From Acanthacorydalis orientalis (Eukaryota > Arthropoda > Insecta > Megaloptera > Corydalidae), in assembly GCA_034766995.1 (NCBI GenBank), contig CM068315.1, positions 5,744,611 through 5,808,610 on the forward strand: a stretch of DNA of 64,000 nucleotides, read 5' to 3'. A program made the position numbers and the translations under genes. Below the pieces are notes generated by a model. That model did not search any database. It was not told the origin of the DNA and was given only the letters and a program-made list of their open reading frames with translations. Within the stretch, counting starts at the first letter, position 1. Each line of letters opens with the position of its first letter. Positions 1 through 15,300 of this stretch are shown here, one piece after another.

Positions 1-413
1 CGTGTGTTGTTTGTTACAAGAATGGCAGTGAAATAATAAATAAAATAATAGCAATCTGTACTAAGCTTCTAATTAATTGAACAAAAAGAATACCTTCCTA
101 GACATTTTCATATTTAAAAGGGACGATTGACGGTAAAATATTTTTAAGTATAGAAAATTAAAAGTGAATACAAATATGGAAGAATAATGCATTTAAAACA
201 TATATATTTAATTATTTTAGATCTTAGAAATAACTCGTTTCGACGGAAGTTAACAAGCATAGGAAAAAATGACTTTCATATATACATAAAATCGATTCTT
301 TGTAATATTGTAAACTTCTTTAAAAGTGTATTAAGTGTTTTCAAATGTAATATTTAGAAAAAAACGTGATAAATATATAGTTTTGTACAATTGTTTTGTA
401 TTTATTGTGATTC

Positions 414-416
<3 letters not shown>

Positions 417-478
<62 letters not shown>
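417..478. repeat. (TA)n microsatellite
   Basis: About 60 bp of almost pure TA dinucleotide. One of more than thirty such runs in the window. Confidence 0.95.
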
Positions 479-483
<5 letters not shown>

Positions 484-1164
484 CTTTTTGTTTAGTTAGG
501 CACTATAATATTTTATAAATATTCAAGTACTATACTATTATTCTTAAACTAATAATAAATATTTTGATAAATGAACCAATATTATGTACACATGATGAAA
601 TTAGAACGTATGAACAAACTTTTTAAGTTATTTATTGTAAAAAAATGTTAAAAATAGAAAAAAGAAGAAAAAGTACTTTTAAGTTGAAGTGAAAAATAAA
701 ATGCTGCAGAATTGTAAACGTTTTTCATATTCACCTTTACATGATTGTTTTTTATACGTTATTTCAGTAATTTTGTTTATTTTATTAGAAACGATCCATC
801 AGCAGGCACCATGTTTTCTTTCCTAAAACAATGTCCAATAATTCTTGATTGTGCATTGTGATGAAAAAAATTGTATTATGTGAGGTGCTGATTCATTTGT
901 GGAAATGAATTTAGTTACCGTGTCAAATTATATTTGTTAATGTTTAGTGTTCCATTAATTAAAAACTGAATAAATTATTTAATGTAATATGTAAGTAAAA
1001 ATGGTACATTTGAAAATTGTCAGTATCGATCGAATAAATATAAATTTTGAATATGATTATTTCATATTTATCTTACACAGATGTTGGTGATGAAGAAAGT
1101 ATTTCGGGTCCTCCAGTTTTATGTTTTTATTCATTGACTTATTTAATATTACCTCGATACACAC

Positions 1165-1215
<51 letters not shown>

Positions 1216-1561
1216 GGTGCTGGATCTGATGGAAACTCTATTTCCAAAAAAATTATAATTTTGAAAATCAAACAATCTAATATATTATGAGACTCATCAA
1301 ATTAGTTGAAAATTCGAATTGGAACATCATTGCAGACAACTTATTTTATTTCATTGAATATGTATGGAATTTAAAACAGATTATGATACCACAAATAAAA
1401 TAAAAAGGAAATTCCCAACCAATTTAAAGCAGATAGAGAAGGAAGAATAGGTTGTACTAACATGGTTTCTCATACGACGTTACTTTATTGTCGCATGTAC
1501 CAAAAAACCTAAACTGGTAATACTAATCTCGATCGTGCAATTTGAAAAATATGAAATCTGA

Positions 1562-1565
<4 letters not shown>

Positions 1566-1625
<60 letters not shown>
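1566..1625. repeat. (TA)n microsatellite
   Basis: About 60 bp of pure TA. It creates spurious Ile-Tyr open frames on both strands, which are not genes. Confidence 0.95.
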
Positions 1626-1627
<2 letters not shown>

Positions 1628-3800
1628 GTAGCAGATTTTATCGAATGCAAAAATGGCTGTTGGTAGTATTTTTTCCAAATGATATACATAAGTTCTGCTA
1701 ATAACACTCATTATTTTCCAGTAATATAAAAAATACTTTTAATATGAATCGTTTAGAGTTTACAAGAGAAGTAATTGATTTTCAAATATTAGCATAAATG
1801 AAAAATAGGGTAGATTTATTCTCAAAAATGCTAAAAGATTTATGGATGTTAATCAAATTAATACCATAAACATCAGCATCCTAATAGCAGATAAGGATAC
1901 CACCAACAAATGATGTAGATGTACAACTAGATGTTAAAAAACCCATCGATATCCAGCTAATTTTCAAAAAAAAGCTTTTTATGTATTTCAGGTAAAGATC
2001 CAATTTGTTTGCGTTGCAACAAAATTATTTGCAGTTTATACGTAAAGAATATAAAAGTATAAGAAACGTTTGTATTTAATTTAGTGTTAGGTTTTGACTG
2101 TCATTAATAACCGTTTTTTAGAATTATTTTTCTTATGTACTAATTTTTCTTTTATGTTATTAATAATGAAGCTAACAAAATTTAGGTATTTGAAATAAAA
2201 CATTATAATCTCACATGGAATTTTAGCTAAATTCACATTCACAAATCAGTTATTCACTCCTCCGCAAACAAACAAAAAATCTAATCAAAATAACCAATCG
2301 TTGAACATTTTCACCAGCAACATTTTTTGTGCTTTATGAGAGATTAAACGAATAATTTGTAAAAGTCACATTGTGAAATTTGAATTGTTTGTTATATTGT
2401 TGACATTTTTTGAATTGAATATGGAGTATATTCAGTCTCATAATTTTCTTTTAATTCGCGGTTAAATAACTGCATTATATTTACAGAGAAATGAAAGAGC
2501 GTCATTATTAGACTTTTGTTTTTTTTAAAAAAATATATGTGATTCCGTGATTATTATTAGGATAATATTACCCTCGCTAGTAGAATATTCATTTTATGTG
2601 TACTCGACAGACGTATATCTATCGTAAAACACATTAAAGAGTATTTAGCGGACAATAACAAATACAGCATGTACTCTATGAATGAAAAGCGACATAATAT
2701 CAATACTTAAATTGATTTTGATATGAAATCTATAACTTTGAATTGACTTATTGGTTGGTTATTAGAGTTTTAGGACGCTTCGACAACTAACGTCATTAGC
2801 GCTCGAACACAAATTATAATTAAAAAACACACACCGTCTGTGCACTTGTGTTCGAATCACCCCTTAATTCGAAACGCTAAAGTATGAGTGCGAAACTGTT
2901 ATATTGAATACCATGTTTATGTATTTAGTAACCAAATGAAAATTGAATAAATACTTCAAGAGAGGGTTTTATAAAATCACTTCATATATTTTTCTAAACA
3001 ATTTATTATTTTGCATCATTATATACAATTGTAAGTTTGTGTTATAATACAGAATACTTAATTATCAATTATTCTTCTCAATTTTAATAATTTATATGAA
3101 ATAAAATTGTCATTTATATTATTCTATCTTCTTTATATACACCTGTAGAAAGTTTAGTATTCGGATTGATTTTATTTCGGTCTCTGCATTTTTTTAAGAG
3201 TGACAAATTATCGTAATTTATGAAAAAAACATTTTTTATTAAGCGAACTGCAGTCATTAGTGGATTATGATTCTTCAATTACCTCATACTTTTGTTTTTA
3301 CATGACTGTTTACATTATACAACTCTAGAATAGAATAAAAAGTAGATATAATGTTGTAAATATCATAATTATCATATAATATTTAATAATAAAATAAGAA
3401 ATGAATATTTGTTACTAATCTTTGAAACACTTTTACAACAAACATTTTGAAGCGCTTAAGCAAGTTCTTAGTCATAAAATCCTTCCATTGAAAGTAATCT
3501 GAACGTACCGCATAATTTTTGTATAAATGTTCTAAATATTTCTGTTTGAATATATTATCTAAATACCATATTTTGTATGCAATTATTCATACTTTGCAAC
3601 TATAAATAATTTATTTAATAATATTAATGTTAATTCAGTTAATAAACAGTAAATTAAAAAATATATTATTTAAGTGAAATAATAGTATGATAAAAATCGT
3701 CACATTATATTTATTACCTTTTCCAAACCTAAAGAATATTTTTTTCTTGTAATACATACTTTTCTAGGACGCGTATGTGAATCAATTTGTGGCCAGTTTT

Positions 3801-3808
<8 letters not shown>

Positions 3809-3878
<70 letters not shown>

Positions 3879-3898
3879 CATATACATATATATATATC
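3809..3898. repeat. (TA)n microsatellite with imperfect tail
   Basis: Pure TA for about 65 bp, then interrupted TACATACA/TATACA units. Confidence 0.95.
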
Positions 3899-5799
3899 CA
3901 GTTAATTGTAGTGATTTCAACTCAAGCCGATAGAAACGCTAGTGTTTTATGTTGTCGGTTTGATGTAGAGTTTCCGGTATTAATAATATATGGTATTTAC
4001 TAATTTCGAATCAGTTCATTGTTTTTTATTAGAACTTATTTTTTATAAATATTGTCTCTATTCTTTTTTTTTTAAATATGCATTTATATTTAAATAAGAC
4101 TTAAAATGTGTTTAAATATTTTACATAACAAACGTGCATATCTGTTTTATATTTCTACACGGTAACGTTTAAAAGTTTAGTCGTGATTTGACATTTGAAT
4201 AAATATGACTGTACGTTATAAATATATACTATATAAAATTTTAACATATTAACTTCTAATTTACTTACTGAGTGATATTTATTTAAAAATATATGTAATT
4301 CGTGATATAATCAAAAGTTATGTGTAATTATGTGTGTTGAAACTGGTGTGCAATTTAATTGATATACAGATACATTATTACTACAAATATTGAATTTAGA
4401 TTGTCTTCAATTTTTTTTTGCAGGTTAGTATACATTATTATTATTTCTATTAACTATATTTTATTTAATTTGAAATGTTGTCAATAATATTTTTCCAGTT
4501 TAAGATTATTTTTGTTACATTATAAAATTGTTCAAGGCGCTAGTATTTTATGGATTCGATTTTTAATTTATTCTTTTCTTATTGTTGTAAAAATGTCCAT
4601 TTAATATTAATAATATTGTGTATTATTTACATATCATATCAATATTTTTTTTCTGTTATCTATATTATCTGAAATGAGATTTTTATTAAAAATTAATAAC
4701 ACATTATTGGCAACTTACTTTAATAGATGTAGAACGTAAAATGTATTGTTAAGTTGTAATAATTTTTTGATTGTATTAAGTGTACATTTTTTAAATCTGA
4801 TGTGGGAGAATCTATCTTTTTGATTGTTTAACCATTTCAAAGATAAATTCTAATTGAATTTTATCTGTAATTTTCGAAATCATTAATTTATAGTCTTAAC
4901 TACAATTCTTTTAACGATATCAAAAATTCTTACTTTTTTCATCTTTTATTTATGTTGATCACTTCTATCTACTCTAATATCGTTATTTTAAATTCTATAA
5001 TTTTTTTGTTGCGATTGAAATGAATAATTATATTTACTATTGGCATTAGACAGAGAAAAAGTAGATAATCTGTTAAATGATTGATATATCTTGGGAAAAT
5101 GACTATATATATATATATATATATTTGTTTGAGTACATTTCACCTTTATAACAAGTTCCTTTTACGGATATAATTAACAAATTTGCACCCCATTTGATTT
5201 TATTATATAATAAATTCGCACCCCTTATTATTTATTTAATGATAAATACCATTTTTTACAAAACAGAAAATATAATTCTTTTACACATGCTTAAATATAA
5301 AATATATTGAGTACAAAGTCGGTGTTTTCGCTTTCCGTCTCAATTTTAATTGGGTATAGCTGCAATGAAAAGTTTGGAATCATTTTATAACAGATGTGTT
5401 CTATGTTCAATTAACAAAAAAAAAACAAAGACACGACGAGAATTTCAATTTTAGTATTTATACATTTACTGATTGGTGCATGGAACGTTATTTCACATAT
5501 CCATAACTTACTGGCATATGATTAGAATTTATATAAAAAGATAATATCTAGATAAAATTTACCCGTTACAAACGTAACTAGTTTCGGTTATATGGAAGAA
5601 ACATAAACCGTATCATGTTGCTCGTAGTAACTAATTTCTATTATGAGTGGGTGTGTATATGTGTATTACGTACACATCATAAAAGCTATATTGAAGTTTA
5701 TATTACGATTTTGATTACTTAAGAACGAAAGGCTGAAGCTAAATTCATTCTTGAAAAATATTATGATTGTAACTAATATTATTTTCGTGAGATGTTATA

Positions 5800-5864
<65 letters not shown>

Positions 5865-6207
5865 TGTATATGTATGACTAGTGATTGGTAAAATCAATAA
5901 GCAAATAATTACCAACTAATTATTTCTTTATTTAAATTTGAACAATACAATAGACTGTTAACAAATAAATATAAACTAGTTTTTATAAATTTTTATTTGT
6001 CCTATGATTAAAAACTATTCTTATCTAAGAAAAAAATAATAATAAATACAATACAATATGCAAATATAATGATATACTCTTAAATAGTTTACATTAAAAC
6101 TAGTTAAGTCCATTGGAACATGGCAAACCGTCTATTTTATCTTAAAGGCACAGTCTAAAGTACCTACCATCGTTTCATCTGTAAACAATACTTTCCTTTA
6201 TTGGAAA

Positions 6208-7082
6208 CAGTGGCAGATTTACTTATGGCCTTAACATAAGTGAGGCTTTTAAAACATTTGTATCACAGAACACTAAGAATGTTATTTCACATAATTTACT
6301 TTATGTAATTATTTCATATACATTTTTTAATAATTATTTTTGCAGTCCTAAATTTATTTTAAAAATAAAAGTTCAGTGAATAATGTAATTCACTGGATAA
6401 ATTAAGTTTCAAATTATTTATATTTATTATTACAAATTTACTGTACCTAAGTAACACTATAAAGATTTCTTTACTTTTTGAATGAGGCGTTTTTTTTAAA
6501 TAAAAGCGATTATTTACCTGCATTTCTTTACAAAGTGTATTTTAAGAAGTGAAGATATAAGCAAAGTAAATTATATTAATGTTCTGTGATTAATAGTAAG
6601 TTGTAAAAATGTACCTAATATACATTCTAAAATAGTTGAAGTTATTTTCTCTTAAACTGAGTCCTACAATTATGTTATCTAGTTGAAATCAATAAATATC
6701 TCAAAATAAATTATTTTATAAATTAATTACAATTCGTACGTAATTGATTTGCCAAACTCAATATTAGAAGATTTTTAAATTTAGATTCTTTTTTAATTTT
6801 AAATCATATCCATACAAAAATTATATTAACTGATTAAATCCTAAAATGATGAAATATGTACATTTCTATATTTTTAACAATTGTTTAATATAAACAGAAT
6901 TTACAAGAATTTTTACTATAAAAATGCTTATGAAGATTTCAAATTCACATGAGTTGTATATGCAAATGCATATGAAGATTTTTAGTATAATTACAAATAT
7001 GCAAACATGGACATATTAATTCAACCTCTTTACTTTGATTTCAGTAGTATTAAAAATTCCAACATATTTAAATCCACCACTG
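6208..7082. mobile_element. Candidate non-autonomous hAT-type element (MITE), 875 bp
   Basis: The left end begins CAGTGGCAGATTTACTTATG. The reverse complement of the right end begins CAGTGGTGGATTTAAATATG, so about 16 of the first 20 bases match. The flanks are attggaaa on the left and attgacaa on the right, an 8-bp candidate target duplication with 6 matches. CAGTGG-type ends and 8-bp duplications are known hAT features. The interior is AT-rich without a transposase frame, so it would be non-autonomous. Family assignment is inference. Confidence 0.6.
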
Positions 7083-9367
7083 ATTGACAATAGCTTTCAA
7101 TAAATAAAATTGTTACTGATCTTTATTACATATGTGTATGTGTGTATACATACACATATACATTATATATATATACACACACAAAAATACATACTTTTAA
7201 ATTTTTTCTTTATTGATATTTTTTTGGAAATATAAAAAAATTGCACAAAGTTCCTGTTTTTTTTTAGGTACATTTACTTATAGTTATATTACTACACCAC
7301 ATGCTTAAGAATAATTCTATTCATATTCTTTGCAATCTATATATACTTTGATGTAACAGTTAAAAAATTATATACATTAGACGGATAGTGATATTATTTT
7401 AATGGGGGTAAAAGCGCATTACACATTTTGCAAAGAATATGACATTTGAATATCACAGCAGAATTTTTTTTCGATTTTTTTAATTAGTTTCATATTGGAA
7501 CATATAAACATCTTTTTTAGTTGGACAAAAAATGTCTTTAAACAAAACAGTGAAATATTTAAACATGAACTGTCTAGTATACCGTCAAGTACAATTTTTA
7601 GCCATTAAAAAAATTGATATCTATGCATGTATATTTGAAGGTATTTATGTCAAATAAAATAGAAGTAATAAAAACTGGATTGTTAAATATTTAAAACATT
7701 ACATACAAGATTAAATTTCAGTTTATGATTGAAATTACTTTTTACATGAGTTAATGACCTGTATTTATTTTTAGTTTATATATTATCAAAGTTTTAATTT
7801 TTCATATATATTCAGTTAATAAATTATGTCCTTGGAAATAAAATAATCAATTTCTTTTATTAATTTGACTGAATAGTGTTTGTGTCACTATGAAGGTACA
7901 ATTATTTAATGAAGATTAAGACTTTATGTTACAAAGTAAATTATATTTCTTTGTTTCGTATTAAATTTAACAAACTTTTGAAACTTTAACATTTAACAAT
8001 ATACAATTTATAAAGAAAAAACTATAACAATTTTTTGTCCACCTAAAAGAGAAACCTTTTGTGTTTTTGTATTAAGTATAACATGTTTTAAATATTTATG
8101 AAAATAATTTTAATTATAAAGAAGTGTATTCTTAATTTGAAAAAAATAGCAATCCATATTAATTTAAATGAACTATAAATATTTACTTTTAAAATACAAA
8201 ATACATTTCAATAAGTTTTCTTGTTTAGAACGGAACATTAGCAAAAAAATGAGCATTTATAAAAAAATAACTAGATATAATTTAATTGCTTATTTAGTAC
8301 CTTAATTTTTATAATCAGTTGGGAAGTAAATAATGATAATCAATAAAAATGAAAAAAAATAGTTTTTTATTTAGGAATTACATTTTAGTTTCAAATATTC
8401 TTTGAACGTATTTTAGTAACATCGAAGAATAAAAAAATCTTCATTGTAATTTCATACTTTAGATTAAAGAGGAATATTATAAGGAATTATGTTTACATTG
8501 GATTTTTACACATAATTACACACTTTGTATATGAAAATAAAATTTGTTTACTTGAGATCATTAGAATATAAATTTATATCAAATTACATATACAAAATTA
8601 GTTTCCAGATAAATGATAATATTTAATTTAGGTTTTCATACAAGTTTAATTTTAGTATATTGTTCAAAATTATGTAAATAAAACAAACATTAAAAAAAAT
8701 CCAATATTACATATAAGACTTACTTAAAGTAACTTTAATACTTAGAGAATAGATTTCATTTGAAATCTATGTTGAAATGTTAAATATACAGAGATCAAGA
8801 TTTCAGTTGTATAGACATTTTATAAGCAAACATTTTTTTAATAAAAATATCTTTATATTTTATCACTCATATTTTATTAAGCTGTGAACATATTTTAATC
8901 CATAATTTCACATTTCAAGTATTCAATATTAATATAGTTATACTCCATATTATTTTACAAGATAAAATTTAAGTTAAGAAATTATTAATATGAATAATTT
9001 ACTTGCACATAAATATATTTAAATATACATTGATTATTCACACATGTACAAAATATTGTTAAAAAATAATGTAATCATATAGTTTCATTCATTTGTTACA
9101 GTTCAATCTTTTTTGAAATGTAATTTGTAAATCTATTATTCCATACACTGATATACTACCATATAATTAAAAAAGATATTTGAATATATTCTAAAACATA
9201 TTAACCAAATTATAAATTTGCTATCACATGTTATACTTAATATTTTCGAGTAATTTTTATCAGTTCAATGAAATTATAAAAAATGTTTATAAAAAAAGAG
9301 GTTTTATTCCCTAATACCTATATGTATATTATTATTTTGTAGACAGTATTCCTAATATAGTTGAATT

Positions 9368-12300
9368 TTATGCTGTTACATGAAAAACTGGTCCAATTCT
9401 TAAATAAACTCTTCGCAATACTGAACGTAGTTCTGCTTTAAGATCAAAACATACAACTTCACATAATAAAGGGTAATAGTTGGATACATGTACTGCAAAC
9501 TAAAATAAAATTAAAATGTTATTAAAATCTTATCGTAAATAACATTTGTAAAATGTAGTGCTTAAAGAACAACTGATGTTAACAAATATTAATATTTAAA
9601 ATAATTATTACAGAAAAGAACATCTTAGAATTATACAATCTCAAACAAATAAAATACAAAAAGATGTCAGCATACATTTTACTTTTAAATAAAAACACAT
9701 TTTATGAAAAAACTATGAAAAAACAAATTGAAATTAAATTTTAATTTTGATTTAAACATTAAAATACAATTATTATTATTTTGAAATTAAATACTTACTC
9801 TATCATCAGGCATTTTTAACAGTCTTGTTAAAATAAGCAATAATAATGATGTCCATGAATCTCTATGAGCTTCACTTTGTAATGACAAAAAGTATTCTAG
9901 TGCCTCACGACATACAACAATTAATTTTTGCTCAATTTCTCCCCAATCGTCTCTTCTATCTTCATCACCGTACATTTTAAACAATATTCGGAGTACACAT
10001 GCAAGACTCTGTGTTTCCTGTTTTAACAAACTAGGTTTTGAGGGACTTCTGAATCCTGCTTTCCATAAAGTTTCTCTTTGATCATGATCTGAATTAAATG
10101 CCTTTGCAAACCTATGTGACTTTATAAGACATTCAGTTAATTGTAACAAATGTTTCGTACTAAGTAACCGATACATTCCTTGTTCCTCACGTTGACATTG
10201 TGAGTTTGAATCAACAGCATTTGTATCACCGGCCAGATCAGCTGCCGCTAATGCTAAAGTTTCTGCATCTTCTTTTCGCGATGTTGCTGGGAAAAACACA
10301 ATATTATCAATCGTTTGAATAAGCTCTAACTGAACGACACATTTTATTAAAAGAGCAGGAAATATTGTGTCTTCATTGGGTACGTTCCATTCTGAAATAG
10401 TATTGCCACCTCCTGTAGGGCTTCGTTTCAAAATACCCTGTCTGTATATATCGGCACGGGTTTCTTCAACCGATTCAGGCTTCCATGTCAACAACGCGGA
10501 CGGTATTGTAGAATTAAAAATATCTAACATACATTGACAAGTCTTCTCCCATGTGTTGTAATCAAATTTCAATCCGTTTGAAATGACTAGATTTTCAAGA
10601 CAGTTAGTACCCGAACGTGCTAGTTGTTCGTTATTCTGTTGTACACACCAGTGAAGTTGAGAATACAATTCTACAAGCAGCAAAGGGCCGAGTATTTCAA
10701 AATATTGAGTGAAAACATCAACGATAGCATACAATGCATGATTACAGGTTGTTGTCATCCATTCTGCTTTTTCTGTATAATGTTCAGGAAGTTTCATGTT
10801 GTCAAATATTCTAAATAAAACATTGAATAAGTCACGCCACCAGTTTGGTTTAAAAGTATCACCATAAGTTTTAACTATTTCAAAAAGTACAGTCAGAGCT
10901 CTTGTTCGAACATCTAATTTACATCTGCTTACTACACACGACAAAGAAAACAATAATGGAAACCATCCTCGAACCCATATTCGATCACTTTCCGGTACAG
11001 AGACATCAGTTTCCATTGCTGCATATTCTTTGAACAACACAGGCGATTTACTAACAGTCACCGCACAAGAACGTACTAATCGAATGGCTTCCATGCTTGT
11101 ATCTGGAAAACGAGCATTACAAGCAAATTCTGATAAACACCTTACAGCATCTTGAAATGAATCGATCATTGCAGCAAAATGTTTCTCATATAATTCTGTT
11201 ATTATTTTACCCGTTGTTTGGAAAGCTAATTCAACGATACCTAAAATTGAAACAAATATTCAAATATCAATAAAGCATTTTTTATCTGACGAATTAAAGT
11301 CTATATTTAATAATATAAAAACATAAACAATTTTATCTTACCTTCATCATGATCACTAGCTGCTAAATGAAAAACAGAAAAAATATTTTTCCATCCTGAT
11401 CTAATATTATGGGCTTGAGAATTGACCATCTGTGCTATACATCGGACAACCATGTCTCGAATGGTAGCAGAATTATTCTTTTTCATTATATGTTCAAAGG
11501 GCCTTAAAAAATCCTTTTGAAAATTATAATTGGCAAATTCGCCTTTTTCAATGAATTTCATGGAAAGCTGCCTTAAACTGTCCACTGCAAAAAATGCTAT
11601 TTCTTCATTTGGATTGCATCCAACTGCATTAAAATGTTCACCAAGTACTTGCCAAATTCTTGACCACTGTAATCGAATTCTTCCCATATTGTAATATGCA
11701 ATCTCTACAATTTTTTGAAGTGAAAACATTCTTGGATGTGAAGAATGTGCTAATTCATCTAATGATACCTGACACAAGGCTTTAACAAATTCAACAATTG
11801 CATCACCATCTAATCGTGTCGAACCTGTAAAAATTCTGTCAACTGCTACTACAACACTTTGTGAGCTTGTCTCTCCTATATGTTCTCTTGCACCTGGTTC
11901 TAGACCAGCTGAAAGGTACTGTGGTCTCACTCCTGTCCCAATTAATTGTGCTAATTCTAATTGTGATATGCATTTAACAATATCAGACCAGCTTGAACCT
12001 AAATAGTTACCATCTGTATGAGCGACAGTAATTAATGTTTTAATTGTATCGATATTTTTTGCTTTCATTTCTGTTAATGGAGAATTTGCAGTTAAAAGGG
12101 TAAATCTTGCCAAAGCCTGAACATAAGCATCTCTTTCTAAAGTCATATGGAATATGCAAGCAATGCGAATAGCACATCGAATTCCATCCAAACAAAGTGC
12201 AGCTATGTCAGATGCATCACAATCTTGTAATCCTACACTGAAAGCAGCTAGAAAAGGTGTCCACGCCATTTTGAACATAGGGCGAACATGTTCAAGGTGT

Positions 12301-15300
12301 TTTGCAGATGTGAATGGTGCCTGTGTAAAAAAAATCAACCAATTATTTTAAATCAAGTACTTAATTGAGTATTTTAAATTTTAACATATTTTTAATCAAA
12401 CCCAACCTGAACGTGCGACACAGATTCCATTAAATTTTTAGCAGCTGTTGAAATCACCTCCATTTCCATGTTCCAAAGTATTCGTCTACGCTTTTCACTG
12501 CTTATAGCCTGTTTTCCTGAAACTCGTGATAAAGTCCCTGAACTTGTAGCTCCACGCATTTTTATCTCATGCCCAGCGATTTCATCATATATTTGTGATA
12601 AATATTCTTCTGGCAAATCTTGACTATCACTAATCCCACGATTTAATTTAATGTATTGTTCTTTTGTCATTTTATTTTTTACCTAAAAATATTTTCATTA
12701 GATTCATATTTATTTTTGATTTATAATTTGTAATAATAATTAAGTGAAAAAAGACAAAAACAATTAAGCAACATAATGAACTAAAGCAGATGAATTAAAG
12801 ACAAATGTTTTAATTTGATAATGAGCATACCTGCGGTGAATGTAAATCTGTGGTCAACATAATAACAGAAAATCCTAAAACGTACGCTGTATCAGCACTA
12901 GCAAATAGTCCATTATTCGGATTACATTCACAGTATCTGCTAGCAAACTTTTCCATAAGTCTATCAATTTTCTGGGCTTCGCCAGGTAATCTGAATCCTT
13001 CCAAAAAGTATCTCAATGCTGCTACTATATCCATATTCGTGAAATTCATATAATCAATATAAGCATACATAACTTCTTTAGAAAAATCTTCATTTTCCCC
13101 TAAGAAATCTCCAATAAAAGTTTTATCGAGTCGATCATCTGTATGTAGCCATTGAGCAATGTCACTTACTGATAATCCAAGTAGTCCTCTTTCCTGTGAA
13201 TTTTTAGTTAATACTAATATAAATATAGATCTAAATCAAAAATTTGCATTACAAACACTGTGATATAAATATGAAACATTTATTATGGACAATAAAAACA
13301 ATCTAACACTATGCACAAAATAAATTTACAGTAAACTGAACATGGCAATCATATTTTTCAACTGCATTTTTAAAAGAATTGTTTATTAGGCATGAACATT
13401 TCCAAATTTACTTATTCATAAATGTTGACACTGATATGTTATATTTACTTGATCATTGAATTAATAAATTATTGTTATTTCGATGTTAAAACATAAAATA
13501 GAAGCCAGATTTATAAACATTTAATTAAGTGAACTCTTTTAAAAAATACTTTCAAGAAGACAAATACTCTTGAAGTAACACTATATTTGAAAGTTAAATT
13601 TTAATTTTCATCTTTGACATAAACAACACTTAAAAAGATATAAATAAATGTTGCATTTGATTTTATAGTTTTAGTAATATAATTAATATCGTTTATAAAT
13701 TGTACAATTTATTAAACCAATTATTTACTTATAATAAACAACTATATGTATATGCAGTTTTCTATAAAATTAAAAAAACATGAAAATTAAAATATAAGAA
13801 ATTGAACACTAAACTTGTCAGTGTTCATATACGAATATAATGTATAAAATTTTGTTTTATTTTACATTCCAAATAAATTTCAATGTAGGTAATTTATTAC
13901 AACAATTTTTTTTACAAAGGATTCATTTAAATAATTTTCAAAATCGATACTATAGTAATGTTTTTATTTAAAAATGATGATTTAAATACTATTAAATACA
14001 TTTAAATATTCTTTTTATACTATTTAATGCAGACATTTACAACAAAATGAAAGAAAAGGTCAGCTGTACACATTACTAGATATGAATTTTCACTAACAAA
14101 GCATATTAATCTGTACAATTAGACATACATATACATAAAATCATACTTGATTTATAAGTTATATTTTGAAAATAAAATACATAAGAAAGCAAATGTATAG
14201 CATGACTAAATAGATTGGTTTCCATATAAAGAAAATATAATTACATTGTTTTTAAAGTCTGGCTACAGAATAAATCGATATCAGATGAATATATGTGGAT
14301 GCATCTATTCAGTTTGTGCACATACAAATATGATTTATATATAACTCATACCTGTAAAAATTGAATTCCTTTTCGTGGCTTTCTATTAAAAGTATCAATC
14401 CCAGCCTGCCAAACTTCTTTCTGCTGTTTTAACACTTCCAATTGTTCCGGTGAATCCAGAACTTCTCTATTACCACCATTATTACTATTTGCACTGTTTA
14501 TACTGTTACTTGAACCTCCATGGGATGCAAGACTTGGTGCAGGTCCACTTTCTCCATCAGTTTCAGTTACAGGTTGTTCTGACAATGTACTTTGGGTGTT
14601 TGGGTCTATATATAATTCTTTACTCCACTCAACCATACATTTCAAAATAGATACAAGGCATTCCAATCCTCTTACACGCATGGCTTTTTCTTGAGCAGGT
14701 GTTGCTCCAAGCTCTAGTGCATGTCTGCCTTGTGCAATTTTTGATAAATCATTAACAAGTCTTTCAAATAAATTTGCTGCAGATAAATCACAATCATAGT
14801 TGACATATATGTCAACTACACTTTGTGCATCTGCACATATCCTTGTTAAAGCTTGTATCACCATCCACTTATGTTCAAAAGATGACGTCGATGTTTCTAG
14901 TATATTCAAAAATATTTCTTTAAAAAATACTTCAATCTGCATTTTCAAATGTGTTTTAAAGTTTGATAAAAGTGCCAAAAAGATAGCAAGTGACAACTCA
15001 AAAACTTCAGGAACATTACTAACACCATTTTTAGATAATGCAACACATAGGTACTGTTTTATTGCTGTAATAAACATTTCATTCGATTGAAAAATGGGCC
15101 CAGCATTCTGTAAAATCGATAATAAAAGATGCAATGATAAAATTTTTGATCTGAGTTCATGAGATTTGGGATCAGGTGTTCCATCTGGTAAAGGTTTCAT
15201 AGACAGCTTACAGAGAGCTCGAAACACGAGAAAAGCATCTTTTTGTAAAATATGTGTAAATTTAGCAGTTATAACATCACTTTCTGAATGTGTTTCAACA

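Larger units (their letters stand above)
1..9367. other. Intergenic, AT-rich, no gene seen
   Basis: No reading frame here resembles a known protein; the only open frames are short and run through (TA)n repeats. The tract holds long (TA)n runs near 417-478, 1167-1212, 1566-1625, 3809-3873 and 5804-5858, a small GC-richer inverted-repeat island near 2770-2890, and a candidate hAT-type element at 6208-7082. The last few hundred bases before 9368 are probably 3' UTR of the minus-strand ARF-GEF gene; a minus-strand AATAAA lies at about 9303-9308. Confidence 0.7.

Noticed and set aside
2770..2890. Possible tRNA gene
   Set aside because: A B-box-like GTTCGAATC is present, but there is no matching A box, the T stem pairs only about three bases, and no acceptor stem or anticodon arm can be drawn.
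14450..15090. Plus-strand open frames opposite ARF-GEF exon 2
   Set aside because: They are antisense shadows of conserved coding sequence.
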